64,000 nucleotides of DNA from Bacillota bacterium (GTDB lineage: Bacteria; Bacillota; Clostridia; Oscillospirales; Oscillospiraceae), in contig JAETQY010000017.1 of the NCBI GenBank assembly GCA_021770445.1, positions 1-64,000 on the forward strand. Direction: 5' to 3'. This document shows, piece after piece, positions 52,316-60,454 of the stretch. The notes under the pieces are model-generated. The model saw only the letters and a program-made list of their open reading frames with translations. It had not been told where the DNA came from and made no database searches. Within the stretch, counting starts at the first letter, position 1, and every line of letters begins with the position of its first letter. The position numbers and the translations under genes were made by a program.

Positions 52316-53110
52316 ATGATGAAAAAATTGATCTTCCTTTTGCTGGCGGCGGTCGTGCTGCTGGCGCTGGCCGCCTGCGGCGGTGGGGAAAAGCCCCGGG
52401 ACACGGAGCTGACGGTTTTTGCCGCCGCCTCCATGACGGAGACGCTGACCGAGATCAAGACTGTTTACGAAAAGGCTCACCCCGGTGTCACCATTACATA
52501 CAATTTTGATTCCTCCGGCACCCTGCTCACCCAGATTCAGGAGGGGGCGGCCTGCGACCTGTTTCTCTCCGCCGCCCAGAAACAGATGAACACCCTGGAC
52601 GAGGCGGGCTCCCTTGCGGAAGGCAGCCGGGTGGATCTGCTGGAAAATCAGGTGGTGCTGTGCGTCCCGGAGGGGAACCCCAAGAACATCGAGAGCTTCA
52701 ACGGCCTGGCGGACGCCCTGAAGGCGGGGGGCATCCTGCTGGCCATGGGCAACAGCGACGTGCCCGTGGGCCAGTACACCCAGAAAATTCTGGCCTGGTA
52801 TGGCCTGGACGAGGAGACGCTGGCCGTCGCCGGGTGCATCACCTACGGCTCCAACGTGAAGGAGGTCACCACCCAGGTATCCGAGAGCAGCGCGGACTGC
52901 GGCGTGATCTACGCCACCGACGCCTTCAGCGCGGGGCTGACCGCGGTGGACAGTGCCACGGCGGAGATGTGCGGCCAGGTGATCTACCCCGCCGCCGTCC
53001 TGAAGGACAGCAAGAACGCCCAGGCGGCCCAGGAATTTCTGGACTACCTGTCCACGGACGAGGCCATGGAGGTGTTCCGGGGCGTGGGCTTTGTCCCCGC
53101 GGGCCAATAA
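52316..53110 (+). CDS. modA: Molybdate ABC transporter substrate-binding lipoprotein
   Basis: A 264-aa extracytoplasmic binding protein with lipoprotein signal (LLLAAVVLLALAACGGG; lipobox Cys about 21). ModA features: LTVFAAASMTETLTEI, NFDSSGTLLTQIQEGAACDLFLSA, and GVIYATDAFSAGL. Tungstate cannot be excluded as ligand. The operon continues into modB and modC. Confidence 0.93.
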   Translation: MMKKLIFLLLAAVVLLALAACGGGEKPRDTELTVFAAASMTETLTEIKTVYEKAHPGVTITYNFDSSGTLLTQIQEGAACDLFLSAAQKQMNTLDEAGSLAEGSRVDLLENQVVLCVPEGNPKNIESFNGLADALKAGGILLAMGNSDVPVGQYTQKILAWYGLDEETLAVAGCITYGSNVKEVTTQVSESSADCGVIYATDAFSAGLTAVDSATAEMCGQVIYPAAVLKDSKNAQAAQEFLDYLSTDEAMEVFRGVGFVPAGQ

Positions 53111-53120
53111 GGAGAATGGT

Positions 53121-53786
53121 ATGGACTGGTACCCTCTGTTCAACTCCCTGCGTATCGCGGCGGCCAGCAGTGTGATTGTGTTTTTCCTGGGCATTCTGTG
53201 CGCCTACTACGCCGCCCGGCTGCCCCGGACGGTGAAGGGCGTACTGGATGTGATCCTTACCTTGCCCATGGTGCTGCCCCCCACGGTATGCGGCTACCTG
53301 CTGCTGCTTCTGTTCGGGGTTAAACGTCCGTTGGGCGTTTTCCTGTCTCAGTTTGGCATACAGCTGGTCATGACATGGCAGGGCGGAATTTTGGCGGCAT
53401 CGGTGGTGGCCTTTCCCCTGATGTACCGCACCGCCCGGGGGGCCTTTGAGAGCTTTGACCAGACCCTGGCCTACGCCGGGCAGACCCTGGGCCTGTCCAA
53501 CACCTATATCTTCTGGCGGGTTCGGATGCCCGCCTGCCGCCAGGGCATTCTGGCCGGGGCGGTGCTGGCCTTCGCCCGGGCGCTGGGGGAGTACGGGGCC
53601 ACCAGTATGCTCATCGGCTACACCCCCGGCAAAACGGCCACCATCTCCACCACCGTCTACCAGCTGTGGCGCACCAACGACGAGACAGGGGCCCTGCGCT
53701 GGGTGCTGGTCAATCTGGCCATCAGCGCCGTGGTGCTGCTGGCGGTCAACCTGCTGGAGGACCGGCGGAAGGGGGCGAGACCGTGA
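53121..53786 (+). CDS. modB: Molybdate ABC transporter permease
   Basis: A 221-aa permease with about five membrane helices and the permease EAA-type loop (RVRMPACRQGILAGAVLAFARALGEYGA split over about 135-165). TLPMVLPPTVCGYLLLLLFG is typical of ModB. The start ATG at 53121 follows AAGGAGAATGGT; a longer frame would overlap modA. Stop overlaps modC by 4 nt. Confidence 0.94.
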   Translation: MDWYPLFNSLRIAAASSVIVFFLGILCAYYAARLPRTVKGVLDVILTLPMVLPPTVCGYLLLLLFGVKRPLGVFLSQFGIQLVMTWQGGILAASVVAFPLMYRTARGAFESFDQTLAYAGQTLGLSNTYIFWRVRMPACRQGILAGAVLAFARALGEYGATSMLIGYTPGKTATISTTVYQLWRTNDETGALRWVLVNLAISAVVLLAVNLLEDRRKGARP

Positions 53787-54826
53787 GCCTGCTGGTAGAC
53801 ATCCAAAGGCGGCTGGGGGGTTTCCGGCTCAATGTTCAATTTGAAACCCGGGGCGGCGTGCTGGGCCTGCTGGGCCCCTCGGGCTGTGGCAAGAGCATGA
53901 CGTTAAAGTGTATCTCCGGGGTGGAGCGGCCCGACCGGGGCGCTATCATTCTGGATGGGGAGACGCTGTTCGATTCGGACCGTGGGGTCAATCTGCCACC
54001 CCAGAGGCGGCGGATCGGCTACCTGTTCCAGAATTACGCCCTGTTCCCCAATATGACGGTACGTCAGAATATTCTCTGTGGCCTTCATAGCGAGCGGGAT
54101 CAAACAAAACGTAAAACGGAATTGGAAAAAGCTGTCCGTCTGTGCCATCTGGAGGGTCTGGAGGAACACCGCCCCTACCAGTTGTCCGGAGGCCAGCAGC
54201 AGCGGGCGGCCCTGGCCCGGATTTTGGTCAATGATCCTCGAATTCTGCTTTTGGACGAGCCCTTCAGCGCCTTGGACAGCCACCTGCGGGACAAGCTCCA
54301 GATGGAGCTGCGGGGGTTGCTGGCCCGGTTCGGCCGGGACGCAGTGATGGTTACCCACAGCCGAGATGAAGCGTATCATATGTGTTCACGCATTGCGGTG
54401 ATGGAGTCCGGCCGTCTGCTGACAGTGAAGGACACCAAAGCCTTGTTCGCCGACCCGGGCAGTGCGGCCGCCTGCCTGCTCACTGGTTGCAAAAACATCG
54501 TCCCGGCCAGAAAGGCTGGGGCGTATGAGGCAGAAGCTTCAGGGTGGGGTGTTCGGTTCCAGACGATCCAGCCGGTGAGAGATGATTTAAAGGCGATTGG
54601 CATTCGAGCGCATTCCTTCAACCCGATGATTGGAGCAAACGCATTTCCCGTGGAATATTTAGAGGAGATGGAGGAACCCTTTGAGAGAATCATTGTGTTC
54701 CGCTATCAAAATCAAAGATCTGACAGCCCGCCACTTTGGTGGCGGCTACCCAAAGAACACTGGATGGAGCCACCCCTGACTGTGCTGGGCGTTCGACCCG
54801 AGGATGTATTGTTACTTTATCAATGA
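53783..54826 (+). CDS. modC: Molybdate ABC transporter ATP-binding protein
   Basis: A 347-aa ATPase starting with GTG (GTGA overlap with modB). Walker A GPSGCGKS (about 31-38), Q-loop FQNYALFPNMTV, signature LSGGQQQRAALAR, Walker B ILLLDEPFSALDSH and H-loop MVTHSRDEA are complete. The C-terminal region (about 240-347) has a TOBE-like accessory domain. Base composition becomes more AT-rich after about 54480. A terminator follows at once. Confidence 0.94.
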   Translation: MSLLVDIQRRLGGFRLNVQFETRGGVLGLLGPSGCGKSMTLKCISGVERPDRGAIILDGETLFDSDRGVNLPPQRRRIGYLFQNYALFPNMTVRQNILCGLHSERDQTKRKTELEKAVRLCHLEGLEEHRPYQLSGGQQQRAALARILVNDPRILLLDEPFSALDSHLRDKLQMELRGLLARFGRDAVMVTHSRDEAYHMCSRIAVMESGRLLTVKDTKALFADPGSAAACLLTGCKNIVPARKAGAYEAEASGWGVRFQTIQPVRDDLKAIGIRAHSFNPMIGANAFPVEYLEEMEEPFERIIVFRYQNQRSDSPPLWWRLPKEHWMEPPLTVLGVRPEDVLLLYQ

Positions 54827-54850
54827 CCCATCCGACTTGCGTCGGATGGG
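54827..54850 (+). terminator. Terminator of the molybdenum operon
   Basis: Perfect 10-bp stem CCCATCCGAC/GTCGGATGGG with TTGC loop, followed by GTTTGG, directly after the modC stop. Confidence 0.75.
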
Positions 54851-54989
54851 GTTTGGTGAGGCTTCGGCCTTGCTGAGTTTCTCCTGACATGGGTTGGAAA
54901 GTGTCATAGGATCAGCATTGTATACGAAATGTAGCTTGGACAGGCACCACGTCCACACGGGCGGGTCTGCAAATTTTGTAGAAACAGCA

Positions 54990-55520
54990 CTACTTCACTG
55001 GGCAATCAAATGTCTGGCCTACAACGGTCTCATTCCCACAGTCGCATATACACCGCCATCGGTGCATTCCGCTGCGTTTCCCGGTGTAGCCCGTTACGGT
55101 AAGCCGACCGAAGCGCCGGCCAATATACTCTTTGAGGGGCGGATGGCCGAGACAGCCGCAGCTTTTCCGATAGCCAGACGTTAACTGGTTAAGCGGGGCC
55201 AGAACCTCGCCGCCGCAATCGCACCGGCACCGCCAGACTGCACTGCCTCGCAGAACCTCTCCGGTTGGCTCCACGGCGGTCAGCATCCCAAACCGCAGCC
55301 CGGAAATATCCCTCTGCCCAGGCTTGACCTTAGTAACGCAACCGCAATCGGTAACGGTACCTCTTTGCAGACAGCGGGTGTCCAGCAGAACCACACCGCC
55401 GCAGTCGCAGCGGCACTGCCATACGATGTAGCCGTTCTTACGCAATGATGTAGGGGCTTCCACCATAAGCCTGCCGTACCGCTGGCCCGTCAGATCGATC
55501 TTTTTTCGGCTGTGGTTCAT
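54990..55520 (-). CDS. AP2-like repeat protein of mobile elements
   Basis: A 176-aa protein with three similar units: DLTGQRYGRLMVEAP...WQCRCDCGG, DISGLRFGMLTAVEP...WRCRCDCGG and YIGRRFGRLTVTGY...WRCICDCGN. Each has two beta-type segments and a CxCDCG motif, as in AP2-domain/HNH-associated proteins of phages and transposons, which bind DNA and possibly zinc. The third unit ends early (VVGQTFDCPVK), so the 3' end may be truncated. The start at 55520 follows GGGGCGACAGGT. Confidence 0.65.
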   Translation of the reverse strand: MNHSRKKIDLTGQRYGRLMVEAPTSLRKNGYIVWQCRCDCGGVVLLDTRCLQRGTVTDCGCVTKVKPGQRDISGLRFGMLTAVEPTGEVLRGSAVWRCRCDCGGEVLAPLNQLTSGYRKSCGCLGHPPLKEYIGRRFGRLTVTGYTGKRSGMHRWRCICDCGNETVVGQTFDCPVK

Positions 55521-55578
55521 ACCTGTCGCCCCGTTTCCTTGCTGGCCCACAAGGTATACTTTATTGCCCAAATTTTTG

Positions 55579-56169
55579 CTAAAATTTCTCCTTGCACCAC
55601 CGCTGGAAGGTCCCGTGGGCCACGCCCAGTTCCTTGGCTGCCGCTCTGCCGCTGATTTCACCCCTGTGCCATGCGGCCATGACCGATTCGTAGTTCTCGC
55701 CCCGGTCCTTGGCTTTGCGTCCGAAGTGAACACCCTTGGCCTTTGCCGCCGCGATCCCCTCAGCCTGCCGCTGGCGGTTGAGCTCTCGTTCTGTCTGCGC
55801 AACGTAGCTCAGAAGCTGGAGCACGATGTCGGCGATCAGCACCCCGGTGAGGTCCCGGCCCTGCCGGGTGTCCAGCAGAGGCATGTCCAGCACCACGATG
55901 GCGACCTGCTTCTCTTTGGTCAACAGCCGCCACTGCTCCAAAATCTCATCGTAGTTGCGCCCCAGCCGGTCGATGCTCTTGATAACGAGAGTGTCTCCGG
56001 TTTTCATTTTGCGCACCAGCCTCCGGTAGCCGGGTCGCTCGAAATCCTTGCCGCTCTGCTTGTCCAGAACGATACGGCTGTCCTCCACACCGAATTCCCG
56101 CATGGCAACCAGCTGCCGGTCCTCATTTTGCTCTTTGGTAGAAACCCGAATGTATCCGTATGTGTCCAT
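55579..56169 (-). CDS. Serine recombinase, resolvase/invertase type
   Basis: A 196-aa small serine recombinase. The catalytic serine is in YGYIRVSTKEQNEDRQ (S10), SIDRLGRNYDEI and GRKAKDRGE precede a C-terminal helix-turn-helix (GEISGRAAAKELGVAHGTFQRW). It could resolve cointegrates or invert DNA in the island. A strong AGGAGGAGCAAT site precedes the ATG. Confidence 0.93.
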   Translation of the reverse strand: MDTYGYIRVSTKEQNEDRQLVAMREFGVEDSRIVLDKQSGKDFERPGYRRLVRKMKTGDTLVIKSIDRLGRNYDEILEQWRLLTKEKQVAIVVLDMPLLDTRQGRDLTGVLIADIVLQLLSYVAQTERELNRQRQAEGIAAAKAKGVHFGRKAKDRGENYESVMAAWHRGEISGRAAAKELGVAHGTFQRWCKEKF

Positions 56170-56529
56170 ATTGCTCCTCCTGTTTTTGATAGATTCATTT
56201 TAGAGGAGCCATGAAGCTGCGCAATTTGAAATTGTCTCAGAGGAAACAACAACGGCTGTTTCCCGCAACGAGAAACAGCCGCCGCAAGTATGTTTTGTTG
56301 TCCGTCCTCTGCCGTTTCACTTGTTCCACCCACTTCCTGGCAACACAGCATACCAGCTTTGCGGGGAAAAGTCGAGAGAAAAATCAGAGGGTTTTATTCT
56401 TTGTATTGCTACGCAATATTTGACAGGGACCCGCCCTGACTGGTCGTATAAATTTCCAGCAAAAATATAGTCAGGACGCTCCGCAGCTCACGGAACGCCC
56501 TGACTGCTGAGACTGTGCATCTGGTGTTT
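56170..56529. other. Intergenic region with hairpins
   Basis: 360 bp without a gene. A perfect stem CGGCTGTTTC/GAAACAGCCG lies at 56253-56262 and 56272-56281. A second (about 56470-56505, GTCAGG.CG.TCCG with complement) follows the stop of the CAP remnant on the minus strand and probably was its terminator. Confidence 0.5.
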
Positions 56530-57078
56530 TCAGCTGTAGAAATTGACGCTGTTGGGTATCCCGACGAATATGTAGCAGTAGGTGATGCCGTCGTACTGGG
56601 TCACGCCCACCCCGATGCAGTCGGCTCTTGGGTCGATCATGGTTTCGAAGTGTCCAGGCGAATTGATCCAATTGTTGACAGCGCACTGGGCGGCATCGGC
56701 TGTACCTGTGAATACGGTGAGGTTGTCTCCGAAGCCGTAGGGATAACCGGCGTCAGCGGCGGCCCGGCTCTCCTCCGGGGCGTGGTGCCAGGTGTAGCGT
56801 TGGGCGGAACAGACCTGGGCGGTGTTCATCAGGGCTTCATTGATGGGCAGCTCCGATACGCCGTTGGCTTTGCGGATCTGGTTGATGAGCCGTATCAGTT
56901 CCAGCCGTATCTCCATGCAGTCTGTCAGGCTGGCGCTGTTCTCGCCGGCGGGGACTGTCTGGGCGGCAGGAGAGGCGGAGCCGACAGTCAATGTCACGGT
57001 TCCGCAATCCCCGGCGTTGTTGGAGGCGGTAATTTCAGCGGTTCCCTCTGCCTTGGCGACGGCTACCCAAAAGGTCAG
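56530..57078 (-). pseudogene. CAP/SCP-domain gene, 5'-truncated duplicate
   Basis: The encoded sequence from LTFWVAVAKAEG to the C-terminus (WINSPGHFETMIDP; GVGVTQYDGITYCYIFVG) is clearly homologous to the intact gene at 27061-27825. Homology stops at 57078; the signal peptide and first half of the Big-like segment are replaced by unrelated sequence. It marks a duplicated, partly deleted end of a mobilizable element. Confidence 0.85.
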
Positions 57079-57553
57079 TTGTGATAAAAAGCAACGAGTA
57101 AAAATAAGCGAATTACACAGTGCCCACAGTCCCCCATATTGTTTACAGCATAGCAAATTCTGCGTGGGGTTCCCGCTGGAATGACAGCCTGTTTGAAGGT
57201 GCTCCAATTTAAATTTGACCACTTTCTTGGTCTGGGGCGGTGGCGCTTTCATTCTGGAATCTCAAGTGCCGCAAGAGTTTCTGACCACATAAATAGCCAC
57301 AGACAGACATGGAACATGTGGAAACACTGTTTTCAAAGAGTGTCAGAAAGCAAATGGAGCAGAGCAAAAACGGCTATAAACCATCAAAAATTGTCCGAAA
57401 AATGTTTGCTGACCTCTTTGTAGACAGAGGTGCAATCCATGAGGGCGTATCAGCAAAGAACTTTTGCTGGTACGCCCAAAAATGCTTGTATAAGATTCGG
57501 CGATAGGGTAAAATGGATATCTAATACATCTGCTGGAAGTGGAGGTGCGTACC
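57079..57553. other. Degenerate intergenic region with an att-like repeat
   Basis: 475 bp between the CAP remnant and the AlbA_2 gene. It contains the TGACCACA-N6-GCCACAGACA motif (57282-57305) and a following stretch similar to 59050-59120. A short frame at 57309-57506 is not convincing as a gene. Confidence 0.5.
57282..57305 (+). repeat. TGACCACA-N6-GCCACAGACA motif, copy b
   Basis: Second copy of the four-copy motif; 40-50 further bases downstream resemble those after copy c (GGAAACA, GTC.GAAAGCA), so b and c form a longer direct repeat around the AlbA_2 gene. Confidence 0.6.
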
Positions 57554-59047
57554 TTGGCCGTACCAACCAACATCAAGACCTTACTTGCCGGAAACGCTGT
57601 TGAGTGGGCCAGAATCGAATTCAAGGAGACCTGGGACGCCGAGGCGTCCCTCAAGACGATCTGCGCCTTTGCCAACGATATTGACAACTGGGGCGGCGGT
57701 TACCTCGTGATCGGCGTTGAGGAAAAGGACGGCAGGCCGGTTCACCCTCTGAAAGGCGTTCCCGCAGACAAGGTGGATGGATACCTGAAAGATATGCTCA
57801 ACAAGTGCAAACGCATACAACCGGAGTATCTGCCCATTGTCGAAGTGGTGGACTATCAGGGCAAGAAATTCATTATAGTCTGGGCGCCCGGTGGGTATCT
57901 GCGTCCCTACTCCTCCCCTAAGTCGATGGCCAAAGAGGAGAAAGAACGTGTCTGCTATATTCGGAAAATGTCCAGCACCATCATGCCCTCCGAGGAGGAG
58001 AAACGGGACCTCTACAATTTGGCCAACAATGTCCCCTTTGACGACCGAGTCAACCACGAGGCGGATATCGTCGATTTGAACCTCACACTGATCCAGGCCT
58101 ATCTCAAAGAGGTGGAGAGCTCCCTGTATGAAGAATCCAAGCACATGGATTTCCTTGATCTGTGCCGGAGCATGAACATCGTCAACACCCTGCCGGAGTA
58201 CACCAAACCAAAGAATGTGGGGCTGATGTTTTTCAGCCTGGAGCCGGATCGATTCTTTCCATACGCTCAAATTGACGTGGTCCAGTTCCCGGAGGACCTG
58301 GGCGGGGATCAGATCATAGAAAAGACGTTCAAGGGACCGCTTCACCAGCAGCTGCGGGAGGCGCTTCAATATATCCGAAACAGCGTGATCCAGGAGCAGG
58401 TAATCAAATTCCCAGACAGGGCAGAGGCGGAACGCTTCTTCAATTACCCCTACGCCGCCATTGAGGAGAGCCTCTGCAACGCGGTATATCACAAGGGCTA
58501 CGATGTGCGGGAGCCCATTGAGGTCCGCATTCTCCCTGACCGCATTGAGATTGTCAGCCATCCGGGGGCGGATCGGTCCATCTCGGAGGAAGGTCTGCGG
58601 ACCTATCGGGTATTCAATCGGAGGTACCGCAACCGCCGTATCGGAGATTTTCTGAAAGAAATGCACCTGACAGAGGGGCGGAACACAGGATTCCGGAAGA
58701 TCCTCAATGCGTTGGAGCGCAATGGCTCTCCTGCCCCGATCTTTGAAACCGACCCTGAGCGCCTGTCCTTCTGTACGACGATTTTCATTCACCCTCAATT
58801 TCTGTCCCCAAATGAGGACAGAAGTGGGGACAGAAATGGGGACAAAAAAGTCACATCTATGCGCAAGGAACGAGTACAAATGGTTCTTGCTGCAATTACC
58901 GAAAATCCATGTGTGACAATACGCGCATTAGCCGAAGAATTGGATATCCCCAAAAATACGGTTTCTCGTATCATAAAAAGTCTTCAGGAGGAGGGGGTAG
59001 TCAAACGGGAGGGCTCTACTAAGAAAGGCCACTGGGTGGTATTATAG
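57554..59047 (+). CDS. AlbA_2 (schlafen-like) domain protein with winged helix
   Basis: A 497-aa regulator. The N-terminal AlbA_2 domain (about 1-140; EFKETWDAEASLKTICAFAN, GGGYLVIGVEEKDG) is followed by a middle region and an HATPase_c_4-type C-terminal part (AIEESLCNAVYHKGYDVREP; NTGFRKILNAL). A winged helix ends it (IRALAEELDIPKNTVSRIIKSL). Near 430 a short repeat EDRSGDRNGDKK is coded by 12-bp tandem units. TTG at 57554 is the likely start, 8 nt after GGAGG. Flanked by repeats b and c as a cargo module. Confidence 0.85.
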   Translation: MAVPTNIKTLLAGNAVEWARIEFKETWDAEASLKTICAFANDIDNWGGGYLVIGVEEKDGRPVHPLKGVPADKVDGYLKDMLNKCKRIQPEYLPIVEVVDYQGKKFIIVWAPGGYLRPYSSPKSMAKEEKERVCYIRKMSSTIMPSEEEKRDLYNLANNVPFDDRVNHEADIVDLNLTLIQAYLKEVESSLYEESKHMDFLDLCRSMNIVNTLPEYTKPKNVGLMFFSLEPDRFFPYAQIDVVQFPEDLGGDQIIEKTFKGPLHQQLREALQYIRNSVIQEQVIKFPDRAEAERFFNYPYAAIEESLCNAVYHKGYDVREPIEVRILPDRIEIVSHPGADRSISEEGLRTYRVFNRRYRNRRIGDFLKEMHLTEGRNTGFRKILNALERNGSPAPIFETDPERLSFCTTIFIHPQFLSPNEDRSGDRNGDKKVTSMRKERVQMVLAAITENPCVTIRALAEELDIPKNTVSRIIKSLQEEGVVKREGSTKKGHWVVL

Positions 59048-59049
59048 TT

Positions 59050-59073
59050 TGACCACACAGGCAGCCACAGACA
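59050..59073 (+). repeat. TGACCACA-N6-GCCACAGACA motif, copy c
   Basis: Begins 3 nt after the AlbA_2 stop codon, 112 bp before the right att-like sequence, mirroring the position of copy a near the left end. Confidence 0.6.
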
Positions 59074-59184
59074 TTGCCGGAAACAGTGGAGAGACCGCCT
59101 TTAGAAATTGTCGGAAAGCAGCCGTTCCGGAGCGGAAATAAATAGAAATAATTAAAAAATATTATAAAAAATTGTAATTTTGGG

Positions 59185-59209
59185 TTGACGTGCGGGAGGT
59201 CACAGGTTC
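59185..59209 (+). repeat. Putative att site, right (partial tRNA-Val)
   Basis: 25 bp identical to tRNA-Val positions 22485-22509 (anticodon loop to T-loop), with no tRNA structure around it; upstream is AT-rich DNA and downstream GGATTCG then a T-run. Confidence 0.8.
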
Positions 59210-59367
59210 GGATTCGTTTTTTATTTGAATGAAATAGCGATATGAGAAAAGCGGCCTCCATAATCAAGATGGGGGCCGTTCTTTTTGTGTATGCTCTCGG
59301 TTCCGCTTTCATTTCTCAAATCGCCGCTGGTGGTGGTTATGGCTTGCTGGGCGGCGGCATAAACAAA

Positions 59368-59391
59368 GAGGTCCCCGGTTTTGGGGACCTC
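59368..59391 (-). terminator. Terminator of the proline-rich lipoprotein gene
   Basis: Perfect 9-bp stem GAGGTCCCC/GGGGACCTC with 6-nt loop, followed on the minus strand by TTTGTTT. The gap 59048-59477 otherwise holds motif copy c, the right att-like sequence and another hairpin near 59247-59277. Confidence 0.75.
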
Positions 59392-59477
59392 GCAAATGGT
59401 GACTATTCGGGTTTGCGGAGTGTGCGCATATGGCCCCAGCGGGGCGGAGCTGTGCGGGTCGGGAGGGTGTATAGGGC

Positions 59478-60059
59478 TTAACCCATGATGTCTCCGGAAC
59501 TTCCGTTGGCTACGGGGCTATGTATACATCCAGTATCATCTACCCAAGTTCCAGGAACATCCTCTACTAGTTTTTTAAACCAATCTGAATTCTCAACTCG
59601 CTCTTTAGCACTTAGTTTTGGTTGGTCTTGTGTCTGGGGAGCTTGTGAGGTGTCTGACGGCTGGTCCTCGGGTTCCTCGGGTTCAACGGGGTCCGGGGTG
59701 GGGGGTTCCTCCGTAGGCTTGGGGGTATCCTTTTTTACGGAGGCCACGGGGGGCTGTTCCGGTTTGGGCTCCGGTGTGGGCTCAACAACAGGGGCGGGGT
59801 CTGCGGGCGGCCCCGGGGTGGAAGCCTCAGGTGTCTCCGGCTCCGGGGCGGTATCCTTGACAGGCTCCGGGGCAGGGGTGACCGGCGGCTCTGTGTCCGG
59901 GGTGTCTTTGACAGGCTCCGGGCTGGATACGTCCGCTGAGGTCGATGTGGTGGCGGGGTCTGGTTGGCTGGTGTCCTGTTGCTCTGCCTGGGGCTTGTGG
60001 CAAGCGGCCAGGGATAAGAGCATGACCAGCGACAAGCCATATAGGAACGCCTTTCTCAT
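59478..60059 (-). CDS. Proline/glutamate-rich lipoprotein
   Basis: A 193-aa exported lipoprotein (LYGLSLVMLLSLAACHK; lipobox Cys about 20). Residues 25-140 are Pro/Glu/Thr/Asp-rich with recurring PEPVKDT and PEPETPE units, like a wall-spanning or disordered linker. The C-terminal 40 residues (KERVENSDWFKKLVEDVPG...) are a small folded region. AGGAGGCAACCACA precedes the ATG. No enzymatic signature; just outside the putative island. Confidence 0.75.
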   Translation of the reverse strand: MRKAFLYGLSLVMLLSLAACHKPQAEQQDTSQPDPATTSTSADVSSPEPVKDTPDTEPPVTPAPEPVKDTAPEPETPEASTPGPPADPAPVVEPTPEPKPEQPPVASVKKDTPKPTEEPPTPDPVEPEEPEDQPSDTSQAPQTQDQPKLSAKERVENSDWFKKLVEDVPGTWVDDTGCIHSPVANGSSGDIMG

Positions 60060-60231
60060 TGTGGTTGCCTCCTCCGTTTTTTAATACGGGTTTTCCAGTC
60101 TCAACGGTCCGACCCTAGGGGGTGGGTTCCTCCCATCCCCCCTGGGCTTTGCTCGGGTCCGCAGAGACGCAAAAGCGGCGCAGGGATACAGTCCCTACAC
60201 CGCCGAAAGCAACACACAACCCATTTCGTGC

Positions 60232-60260
60232 TTGATAAACCTATGGATATTTGTTAAAAT
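60232..60260 (+). promoter_or_regulatory. Promoter of a candidate small RNA
   Basis: TTGATA (60232-60237), 17-bp spacer, TAAAAT (60255-60260); no coding frame follows. Confidence 0.65.
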
Positions 60261-60266
60261 GGGCGT

Positions 60267-60350
60267 GGCGCAAGTTTCTTGCTGTGTGGGAGGATGGGTC
60301 TCCTGCATAGGGGCGTGGGGAGGTGCGAACTCTCCACGTCCTGCCTTTTT
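60267..60350 (+). ncRNA. Candidate small structured RNA
   Basis: The stretch after the promoter can form GCAAG-TTT-CTTGC, GGAG-GATGGGT-CTCC and a 3' hairpin GGGGCGTGG/CCACGTCCT (60310-60318 with 60334-60342, inner GAG/CTC) followed by GCCTTTTT. GGGCGTGG occurs twice (60261 and 60311), so CCACGTCC could pair with either, giving alternative folds. A further terminator lies at 60378-60403. No match to tmRNA, SRP or 6S signatures was recognised. Confidence 0.5.
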
Positions 60351-60377
60351 GCTGTCTCTGGCTATATTTTACACTAT

Positions 60378-60403
60378 ACCGCTTGATTGTGCAAGCGGTT
60401 TTT
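60378..60403 (+). terminator. Terminator downstream of the candidate small RNA
   Basis: Perfect stem ACCGCTTG/CAAGCGGT with 6-nt loop and TTTTT. Confidence 0.75.
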
Positions 60404-60454
60404 CTTAACTTCTTTCGGGCGTTTTGTGGGGTCCTCAGCTTTCCGTTTTTGCAC

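Larger units (their letters stand above)
22485..59209. mobile_element. Integrated genomic island bounded by tRNA-Val and a partial tRNA copy
   Basis: A 25-bp identical block (tRNA-Val anticodon loop through T-loop) marks both ends, 36.7 kb apart. The left end carries a toxin-antitoxin pair, two tyrosine integrases, a MobP relaxase with partner and a disrupted excisionase. The centre is a molybdenum metabolism island and the right end has a resolvase and repeat-flanked genes. It is probably composite: two CAP genes, rearranged surface-protein and ATPase remnants and internal repeats point to successive insertions. Whether the whole block still moves as one unit is unknown. Confidence 0.65.

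Noticed and set aside
57309-57506. 65-codon frame upstream of the AlbA_2 gene
   Set aside because: Overlaps repeat b context, no ribosome binding site, no recognisable domain; kept only as part of the degenerate region.
59242-59481. 79-codon plus-strand frame after the right att-like site
   Set aside because: It crosses two hairpins including a clear minus-strand terminator, and lacks a ribosome binding site.
60267-60350. SRP (4.5S) or 6S RNA
   Set aside because: The SRP apical motif and the 6S open-bubble pattern are not seen; left as an unnamed candidate.
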